Translations under genes and position numbers: made by a program
Notes under the pieces: generated by a model
What the model saw: only the letters and a program-made list of their open reading frames with translations
What the model was told of the DNA's origin: nothing
The model's database searches: none
Source of the DNA: Phycisphaerae bacterium
GTDB taxonomy: Bacteria; Planctomycetota; Phycisphaerae; UBA1845
Direction: 5' to 3'
NCBI GenBank assembly: GCA_029260195.1
Contig: JAJDDS010000696.1
Span: 1-6,377, forward strand
Length of the DNA stretch: 6,377 nt
In this document: piece by piece, positions 1-4,797 of the stretch
Layout: the number at the start of each line of letters is the position of its first letter
Position numbering within the stretch: the stretch's first letter is position 1

Positions 1-124
1 AAGCGCGCATCTTGGGGTTGGCCGTGGCGCCCACCATGGGCAGGGGGATGGCTGCACCGATATCGCGTGGGGCGCAGTGTTTCGCGGACGAGGAATCGGA
101 GTGTGTCTGATCGTCGTTGTTCAT
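1..124 (-). CDS. N-terminal fragment of an unrecognised protein, cut by the left edge
   Basis: Reading leftward from an ATG at 124-122, 41 codons run to the window edge without a stop. The peptide begins MNNDDQTHSDSSSAKH, an acidic/serine-rich and probably flexible start, followed by a more ordered stretch (DIGAAIPLPMVGATANPKMR). Most codons end in C or G, as in the other genes here, which supports coding. No clear Shine-Dalgarno site precedes the ATG (upstream reads CCGAAATCGCC). Internal methionines at residues 30 and 39 are alternative starts, but the open frame and third-position bias extend over the whole stretch. There is no signal peptide or membrane segment in the visible part. It is divergent from the PPDK_N-domain gene at 340. 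I do not recognise the family; the piece is too short to assign a function. Confidence 0.5.
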   Translation of the reverse strand, partial: MNNDDQTHSDSSSAKHCAPRDIGAAIPLPMVGATANPKMRA

Positions 125-195
125 GGCGATTTCGGAAACCGGCAACACGCTGATTGGCGCGGATCGCCGAACCAGACATTTCGGGCGGTGCGCGG

Positions 196-224
196 TTGGT
201 GCGTTTTGATCCGGACCGTACAAT
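196..224 (+). promoter_or_regulatory. Candidate sigma70-type promoter for the PPDK_N-domain gene
   Basis: TTGGTG (196-201) and TACAAT (219-224) are separated by 17 bp, the preferred spacing. The -10 box matches the TATAAT consensus at 5 of 6 positions; the -35 box matches mainly in its TTG. A start near 231 would give a leader of about 110 nt before the ATG at 340. A second AT-rich box, TATTAT at 233-238, has no matching -35 on the plus strand. The assignment rests on sequence match only. Confidence 0.35.
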
Positions 225-232
225 GGTCCCGG
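211..232. promoter_or_regulatory. Operator-like inverted repeat around the candidate -10 box
   Basis: The arm CCGGACC (211-217) is mirrored by GGTCC-C-GG (225-232), with a single extra C in the right arm. The centre, GTACAAT, contains the proposed -10 hexamer. A dyad in this position fits a repressor or autoregulator binding site, but a short GC-rich dyad can also arise by chance. Confidence 0.25.
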
Positions 233-339
233 TATTATAGTGGATTCGAGCAGTAGGTCGCGAGGCGCGGCGTCGGGTTCCGGGCGAGGCTTGAGAATCA
301 GCGGTCCCGCTTGGCGCCAGACCGTCGTGGGATACCACC

Positions 340-2664
340 ATGAGCGAAGCAACGTCCGAAAGCGTAGCGGATTGCCTGGATCGCCTTCTGGCGGAGCATC
401 CGCTGATGGTCGACCGCATATTCCGCCAGCTTCTTATCTACCTCCACACCAAGAGCATCATCTCGATGGACCGAATCACGACGGAGGCTCGGGCACTGAC
501 CGGGCGAGCGCCAGGTCCGGTCGTCGAGAACCCCAACGAACCGGAGGCGCCACGATTCGACGAGGTGGAGAGCGAAGCCCTGCACACGCTGACGCGGAAG
601 TTCGCCTGCCAGTATCTAAGCCGGGCGCAGGTCGTCGACGTGGTCAATTACGTGCTCAAACGAGAGGAGGCCCAGGGATTGGCGGACGTGGCGGGACTTC
701 CGTCAGTGTCGTTCCGCGTACTTTCGGAAAAGCTGAGGCGATTCTGTGCGCTGCCGCTGGGGGAGCTGCACCTGGATCCGTCGGAGTTGTTCGGTGTGCG
801 GGTGGCGTTGGCGCGTCATTTCGTGAGCGACGATTTAACGTTTCTGGGCTTCGCGAGGAAGTACCTTCGCGTACGCGATTACGAGGATCTGACGCGTCGC
901 AGCATCGGCGGAAACACGCGCACCGGTCGAGTCGGGGGCAAGGCGGGCGGGATGCTGCTGGCGCATCGCATCGTCGAAGAGGCCGGCCTCGACGCGGGTC
1001 CGGACCTCCCCATCGCAATTCCCGATTCCTACTACATCCGAAGCGACGTGATCGAGCAGTTTCTTGAGCTCAACGGTCTACGGGCGTATCACAGCCAGAA
1101 GTACAAGGACATCGAGGACATCCGCAACGAGTACCCGCTGGTCAAGGGCGTGTTTCGCAACTCAGCCTTCCCGGTCGAGATCGTTCAGCAATTGCGGGCA
1201 CTCCTGGATCGGCTGCAGGAGACGCCGCTCATCGTCCGTTCGAGCAGTCTGCTGGAGGACCGGCTAACGTCGGCGTTTACGGGTAAGTACGCGAGCATCT
1301 TCGTCCCAAACCAGGGGCCTCTGGAGATGCGCCTTCGAGCGGTTCTGGGGGCGATCGGCGAGGTGTACGCGAGTACGCTGGCGGCGGACCCGATCCTGTA
1401 TCGGCGGAAGCACAACCTGATCGACTACGACGAAGAGATGGCCATTCTGATCCAGGAGGTGGTGGGAAAGCGATTCGGCAAGTACTTCCTGCCCGGGTTC
1501 GCGGGCGTGGCGTTTTCGCGGAATGAGTTCCGGTGGTCACCGCGGATTCGGCGCGAGGACGGCTTTATGCGTCTGGTGATGGGATTGGGAACGCGGGCGG
1601 TGGATCGCGTCGGGGGAGATTACGCCCGGATGGTCGCGCTGGGAGCCCCCACGGTCCGCACGGACGCAGAACCGATCGACATCATCAAGCACTCTCAGCG
1701 CACCATCGACGTCATCAACCTCGAGCGTAACCGGTTCGATTCGATCACGCTGAGCGACTTGCTCGCGGAGGACTCTGCCTTCCCCATGCTGGACAAGTTC
1801 GTCTCGATTCGGCGGGACAACGAACTGTACGCGCCGCCCGGCACACGGGTCGGGGCGGAGCCGGGCGATCTCTGCATCACGTTCGACAAGCTTCTGAAGG
1901 ACACCCCGTTCGCCTCCCGGGTACAGACCATGCTGCAAGTGCTGGAAGAGGCGTTGGGCCATCCCGTGGACGTCGAGTTCGTCTCGGATGGCGAGAAGTT
2001 CTACATGCTGCAGTGCAGAGCCCAGCAGTACTCGGCGGAGACCGCCCGCGTGACACTGCCGGACGACATCCCGGACGAACGTACGGTGTTCACGGCCAGC
2101 AAGTTCGTTCGGATGGCGCGCGTGGACAACATCGAGTACGTGGTGTACGTGAGTTCGGACGGATACCATGCGGTGTCGGCGAATGAGCGACGGATCGCGC
2201 TGGCCCGCGTGATCGGGCGGATCAACCACGCCCTTTCGGAGAAGCGTTTCATCCTGATGGGGCCAGGGCGGTGGGGGAGCAACGATATCCGGCTGGGTGT
2301 GCGGGTGTCGTACGCGGACATCAGCAACGCGAAGATGCTGATCGAGGTCGCGCAGGCCCGTTCGGGGTACGTGCCCGAGGTGTCCTTCGGAACGCACTTC
2401 TTCCAGGACCTGGTCGAGGACGACATCGCGTACCTCCCTCTCTACCCCGACGAGGAGGGGAATCAGTTCAACTGTCCGTTTTTCATGGAGTCGGCGAACG
2501 CCCTGGCGGACGTCGTTCCGGGCGACGCGCAGTTCGCCGAAGAGGTGCATTTGATCCACGTCCCCACCGTCGCCAACGGCGCCAACCTGCACGTCGCGAT
2601 GGACGGTGAGACCGATCAAGCTATCGCGTATCTGGCGGCTCCAAGCACGCGACACCCGGACTAG
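340..2664 (+). CDS. PEP/pyruvate-binding (PPDK_N) domain protein lacking the swivel and PEP-barrel domains
   Basis: The 774-aa protein carries the ATP-grasp-type nucleotide-binding fold of PEP synthase and pyruvate phosphate dikinase. Residues 1-190 are a mostly helical region I cannot name. The family motifs follow in order: glycine-rich GGKAGGM (199-205), VRSSSLLED with the nucleotide-contacting arginine R300 (299-307), EMAILIQEVVG (366-376), GVAFSRNEF (389-397), MGLGTRAVDRVGG (414-426), and DVEF...YMLQCRAQ (544-562). In full-length enzymes a swivel domain with a TSHAA-type phosphohistidine and then the PEP/pyruvate barrel come next; here neither is present. Instead a roughly 190-residue C-terminal domain carries GPGRWGS (641-647) and VSFGTHFFQDL (681-691). 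The protein is soluble, with no signal or membrane segment. ATG 340 is the first possible start, since an in-frame TGA lies at 292-294 with no start codon between. The ribosome site is weak (GGGA). Nucleotide binding is very likely; the phosphorylated substrate is unknown, and it should not be called a PEP synthase. Confidence 0.94.
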   Translation: MSEATSESVADCLDRLLAEHPLMVDRIFRQLLIYLHTKSIISMDRITTEARALTGRAPGPVVENPNEPEAPRFDEVESEALHTLTRKFACQYLSRAQVVDVVNYVLKREEAQGLADVAGLPSVSFRVLSEKLRRFCALPLGELHLDPSELFGVRVALARHFVSDDLTFLGFARKYLRVRDYEDLTRRSIGGNTRTGRVGGKAGGMLLAHRIVEEAGLDAGPDLPIAIPDSYYIRSDVIEQFLELNGLRAYHSQKYKDIEDIRNEYPLVKGVFRNSAFPVEIVQQLRALLDRLQETPLIVRSSSLLEDRLTSAFTGKYASIFVPNQGPLEMRLRAVLGAIGEVYASTLAADPILYRRKHNLIDYDEEMAILIQEVVGKRFGKYFLPGFAGVAFSRNEFRWSPRIRREDGFMRLVMGLGTRAVDRVGGDYARMVALGAPTVRTDAEPIDIIKHSQRTIDVINLERNRFDSITLSDLLAEDSAFPMLDKFVSIRRDNELYAPPGTRVGAEPGDLCITFDKLLKDTPFASRVQTMLQVLEEALGHPVDVEFVSDGEKFYMLQCRAQQYSAETARVTLPDDIPDERTVFTASKFVRMARVDNIEYVVYVSSDGYHAVSANERRIALARVIGRINHALSEKRFILMGPGRWGSNDIRLGVRVSYADISNAKMLIEVAQARSGYVPEVSFGTHFFQDLVEDDIAYLPLYPDEEGNQFNCPFFMESANALADVVPGDAQFAEEVHLIHVPTVANGANLHVAMDGETDQAIAYLAAPSTRHPD

Positions 2665-2809
2665 CGGGACGACGCGTGCCGATTCCGGGAACCTCGTTCG
2701 AGAACAGCCATCGTCGGTCGCCAAAGCCGACCGGGGCTGGGGCGCGGCCGCCGTCTCCATGCATTGGGCGACCGCGCGGTTTCTCGCTGTCCGTCAGTTG
2801 GTTACGGGG
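2665..2809. other. Convergent intergenic spacer
   Basis: This 145-bp spacer lies between the stop codons of the PPDK_N-domain gene (TAG, 2662-2664) and the glutamate dehydrogenase gene (2810-2812 on the minus strand). It contains a small GGTCG/CGACC hairpin at 2716-2732 and the larger hairpin at 2742-2777. No gene is seen. Confidence 0.6.
2742..2777 (+). terminator. Possible terminator hairpin between convergent genes
   Basis: GCGCGG (2742-2747) pairs with CCGCGC (2772-2777). A 2x2 internal loop and three further pairs (GCC with GGC) extend the stem inward. On the plus strand it is followed by GGTTTCTC, only a weak U-rich tail, and on the minus strand no T tract follows. It could serve either gene as a weak or factor-assisted terminator. 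Confidence 0.3.
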
Positions 2810-4060
2810 CTAAACCCACCCCCGCAACTTGCACGCCTCCGCGACACGCGAGACGGATACCAAATAGGCAGCCAAACGCATGTGGACACTCTCTTTCTTC
2901 GACATGTCATGCACGGCATGGAACGCGTCGGTCATGCGGCGATCCAGTTGCGAGTGCACATCTTCGAGCGTCCAGTAGTAGTTGTAGGTATTCTGAACCT
3001 GCTCGAAGTAGGAGACGGTGACGCCGCCGGCGTTGGCCAGGAAGTCGGGGATGACGAAGACGCCGTTCTTGAAGAGGATCTTGTCAGCCTCCGGCGTCGT
3101 GGGACCGTTGGCGAGTTCGCAGGAAATCTTGGCTTTGATTCGAGCGGCGTTGTCGGCGGTGATGGCGTTCTCGAGCGCGGACGGATAGAGCACATCGACG
3201 TCGAGCTCGAGGAGGTCCTCGTTGCTGATCGGCTCCGTCCCAGGCAGACCAGCGACGCGCCCGGTCTCTTGTTTGTAATGGATGGCTTTATCGGGATCGA
3301 TTCCGTTCTTGCAGTAAACACCGCCGCCGGAGTCACTGATAGCCGCGAGCGTTCCACCGCCAAGTACTTCGCGGTGCAACGTCGCCGCGAACTGCCCGGC
3401 GTTTCCGAACCCCTGAATGGCGTAGCTGGTCTTCGCAGCGTCGATACCCAGCGCTTTGGTTGCTTCGCGGACGGTGTACACGCCGCCGCGCGCGGTGGCG
3501 TCGCCGCGGCCCTGGCTGCCGCCCAACGGAATGGGCTTTCCGGTAATGACGCCGGGGTGTTTGCAGCCCTGAATCGTCTCGTACTCATCCAACATCCAAG
3601 CCATGATCTGCGGCGTGGTGTAGACATCGGGGGCGGGGACGTCGCGATCGACGGCGAGATGCGGGGCCGCTGCGCGGATGTAGGCGCGAGCCAAACGCTC
3701 CTTCTCGGTTTCCGACAGCTCCTTCGGATTGCAGGTGACACCACCCTTGCCACCGCCGAGCGGGATATCGACGACCGAAGTCTTCCAGGTCATCCAAGCC
3801 GCGAGCGCCCGCACCGTGTCGATGGTTTCATCGGGGTGCCAACGAAGGCCGCCCTTCGTCGGACCCCGCGCGGCGTTGTACTGCACGCGATACGCGTGGA
3901 AGATCCGAGTCTCGCCGGAGTCCATCCTCACCGGGAGCAGGAAGCGAAACTCGCGCATGGGCCAGCGCAACAGATCATGGGTGGCTTTGTCCAAGCCGAG
4001 GATTCCAACGGCTTCGTCCAGTTGTGCCTGGGCAATCTTGAAGGGGTTTAGTTCTGACAT
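2810..4060 (-). CDS. gdhA: Glutamate dehydrogenase (Glu/Leu/Phe/Val dehydrogenase family)
   Basis: The gene encodes 416 aa, the usual length of the hexameric RocG/GudB-like and archaeal glutamate dehydrogenases. The enzyme interconverts glutamate with 2-oxoglutarate and ammonia in the cytoplasm using NAD(P). The N-terminal substrate domain has GPTKGGLRWHP (66-76) with K69, K93, and PLGGGKGG with K105; DVPAPDVYT (140-148) holds D145. By spacing these match K89, K113, K125 and D165 of the clostridial enzyme, and S350 in NAGGVTVSYFE matches S380. The Rossmann domain has GFGNAG (217-222), and D243 at the end of the second strand favours NAD over NADP, although that is not certain. The start MSELNPF is chosen because AAGGAG lies 10 nt upstream and family homology begins there. 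The frame stays open upstream to 4402, but that part looks non-coding. The neighbours give no operon partner. Gene symbol by family; rocG or gudB would be equally fair. Confidence 0.97.
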   Translation of the reverse strand: MSELNPFKIAQAQLDEAVGILGLDKATHDLLRWPMREFRFLLPVRMDSGETRIFHAYRVQYNAARGPTKGGLRWHPDETIDTVRALAAWMTWKTSVVDIPLGGGKGGVTCNPKELSETEKERLARAYIRAAAPHLAVDRDVPAPDVYTTPQIMAWMLDEYETIQGCKHPGVITGKPIPLGGSQGRGDATARGGVYTVREATKALGIDAAKTSYAIQGFGNAGQFAATLHREVLGGGTLAAISDSGGGVYCKNGIDPDKAIHYKQETGRVAGLPGTEPISNEDLLELDVDVLYPSALENAITADNAARIKAKISCELANGPTTPEADKILFKNGVFVIPDFLANAGGVTVSYFEQVQNTYNYYWTLEDVHSQLDRRMTDAFHAVHDMSKKESVHMRLAAYLVSVSRVAEACKLRGWV

Positions 4061-4070
4061 CTCGGGCAGT

Positions 4071-4076
4071 CTCCTT
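4071..4076 (-). promoter_or_regulatory. Ribosome binding site of the glutamate dehydrogenase gene
   Basis: On the minus strand AAGGAG stands 10 nt before the ATG at 4060-4058. It decides the start against three in-frame ATG codons farther upstream, none of which begins sequence resembling the family. Confidence 0.7.
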
Positions 4077-4103
4077 GTAAACCTCGTCGCCGCCTGAGGT
4101 CGG

Positions 4104-4137
4104 GCCATTTCCGATCCAACGGCGCCAGCCAAGCCCC
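4104..4137. repeat. Degenerate intergenic repeat, copy A
   Basis: This copy starts with GCCATT, contains CGATCCA (4112-4118) and ends with GCCAGCCAAGCCCC (4124-4137). Copy D repeats the 14-base end exactly, and copy B shares the start and the CGATCCA core. Confidence 0.4.
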
Positions 4138-4139
4138 GC

Positions 4140-4167
4140 ATGGTACAGTCTGGTCGCCCGGTCGCAA
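4140..4167 (-). promoter_or_regulatory. Weak candidate promoter for the glutamate dehydrogenase gene
   Basis: On the minus strand TTGCGA (4167-4162) and TACCAT (4145-4140) are 16 bp apart, each matching its consensus hexamer at four of six positions. It lies about 80 bp upstream of the ATG at 4060. It is the best pair I found in this gap but is weak. Confidence 0.2.
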
Positions 4168-4240
4168 ACACATCCGGAACGGTCTGGAAGCCGAATTCGT
4201 CGGGGCGCACCTCGGCTGGAAATACCGTGGCAAACATTGT

Positions 4241-4272
4241 GCCAATTCGCGATCCACCGGGCGAAGCCCAAG
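4241..4272. repeat. Degenerate intergenic repeat, copy B
   Basis: GCCAATT is followed by CGATCCA (4250-4256) and then GGGCGAAGCCCAAG. It lines up with copy A over its length with about two thirds of bases matching by eye. Its right end runs into the AGCCC palindrome at 4265-4284. Confidence 0.4.
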
Positions 4273-4284
4273 TTAGCTCGGGCT
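4265..4284. repeat. Imperfect palindrome AGCCC...GGGCT
   Basis: AGCCC (4265-4269) and GGGCT (4280-4284) flank an A/C mismatch and then an AG-TTAG-CT core. The structure is a 20-bp near-palindrome that could fold into a small hairpin in either strand. Size and intergenic position resemble REP-type elements. Confidence 0.35.
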
Positions 4285-4311
4285 GGGCGGCCTTCGATGA
4301 GACGGGAGCGC

Positions 4312-4333
4312 CGGGCGATCCATCGCCAGCCGA
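4312..4333. repeat. Degenerate intergenic repeat, partial copy C
   Basis: It contains the CGATCCA core (4316-4322) followed by TCGCCAGCCGA, resembling the centre and right half of copy A. The core sits inside a perfect short palindrome, GGCGAT-CC-ATCGCC (4314-4327). Confidence 0.3.
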
Positions 4334-4397
4334 CGCGGGGAGGGGCAGATGGCGCAGCCGGTGCGGGGATACGCGCACGCGCCCGGCGGTCAGGGCT

Positions 4398-4438
4398 GCC
4401 ATTCATCGGCCCACACCCGGGTGAGCCAGCCAAGCCCC
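4398..4438. repeat. Degenerate intergenic repeat, copy D
   Basis: It starts with GCCATT (4398-4403) and ends with GCCAGCCAAGCCCC (4425-4438), identical over 14 bases to the end of copy A. The centre has diverged and is about seven bases longer than in copy A. Confidence 0.35.
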
Positions 4439-4460
4439 TCCTTGAGCCGCGAGCCATTGA

Positions 4461-4530
4461 GCATGAATGAAGAGTTGCCGACATCGTGTGGCGCAGCACG
4501 CCCCCGGGGCTCTCTTCATTCTCATCATGC
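4461..4530. repeat. Long-armed inverted repeat, possible structured RNA element
   Basis: GAATGAAGAG (4465-4474) and CTCTTCATTC (4512-4521) are perfect 10-bp complements. Outside them GCATG (4461-4465) and CATGC (4526-4530) add a second possible pairing, and inside the loop CGTG (4485-4488) can pair with CACG (4497-4500). No T tract follows on either strand, so it is not a simple terminator. No open frame of quality overlaps it. Confidence 0.35.
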
Positions 4531-4641
4531 AGGCTGGCGCATCAAGGTCGATCCCGGTGTACGCGATGTGGAAGATGCGGACGCAGCCGTCGGCGATGGG
4601 GGAGGCGCGGTCTTACCCATCGCGTGCGAGTCGGACGGAAA

Positions 4642-4676
4642 GGTGGCGGGGCCGCTTGCAAACACCCGCCATCACC
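4642..4676 (-). terminator. Possible weak terminator hairpin downstream of the HEAT-repeat gene
   Basis: TGGCGGG (4644-4650) pairs with CCCGCCA (4665-4671), and GGT (4642-4644) could alternatively pair with ACC (4674-4676) across a bulge. The loop is 14 nt. On the minus strand the stem is followed by CTTTCC, too short for a strong intrinsic terminator. It lies about 120 bp beyond the HEAT-gene stop codon. Confidence 0.25.
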
Positions 4677-4797
4677 AAACAAAGACTCCCGACCCCTTTG
4701 ACCGAACCCTGACGGGCGACCTCAGTCAGGTTCGAATTTCCGCGCCCCGATCGCAAGCGCCCGGAAATCGACACCGTCGGTGCGGTCCGGCGGCAAC

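Larger units (their letters stand above)
125..339. other. Divergent intergenic region
   Basis: This 215-bp spacer separates the left-edge minus-strand gene from the plus-strand gene at 340. It holds the candidate promoter at 196-224, the inverted repeat at 211-232 and, on the minus strand, a perfect TATAAT at 239-234. That minus-strand box could be a -10 for the leftward gene, but no matching -35 lies at the right distance. A plus-strand open frame starting at 240 overlaps the real gene in another frame and is not coding. Confidence 0.6.
4061..4797. other. 737-bp intergenic gap without a credible gene
   Basis: Both flanking genes are on the minus strand, so this is the upstream region of the dehydrogenase and the downstream region of the HEAT-repeat gene. 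Open frames on both strands here have arginine/proline/serine-rich products typical of non-coding GC-rich DNA, with no family resemblance. What it does hold is four related degenerate repeat copies between 4104 and 4438, two small palindromes, a long-armed hairpin at 4461-4530 and a GC hairpin at 4642-4676. I found no tRNA and no known structured RNA. Confidence 0.6.

Noticed and set aside
240..1067. 275-codon plus-strand open frame starting just after the promoter region
   Set aside because: It overlaps the PPDK_N-domain gene in another frame and has an R/G/S-rich shadow composition.
1537..2760. 407-codon minus-strand open frame
   Set aside because: It is antisense to the PPDK_N-domain gene, whose motifs continue through the whole region; the product is unrecognisable.
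2606..4051. 481-codon plus-strand open frame
   Set aside because: It is antisense to the glutamate dehydrogenase gene, a common artefact of GC-rich codon bias, and has no recognisable motifs.
4061..4402. N-terminal extension of glutamate dehydrogenase, since the frame is open for 114 more codons
   Set aside because: The upstream part is low-complexity R/P/A/G translation that overlaps the repeat cluster. The Shine-Dalgarno site and family homology both place the start at 4060.
3975..4499. Minus-strand open frame in the gap with recurring W-I residues
   Set aside because: The recurring residues are translations of the DNA repeats; the rest has non-coding composition and overlaps the dehydrogenase gene in another frame.
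4705..4748. Possible tRNA, because of a GGTTCGAAT T-loop-like motif and flanking GGGCG/CGCCC
   Set aside because: The five bases on each side of TTCGAAT (TCAGG and TTCCG) do not form a T stem, and no acceptor, D or anticodon arms can be placed.
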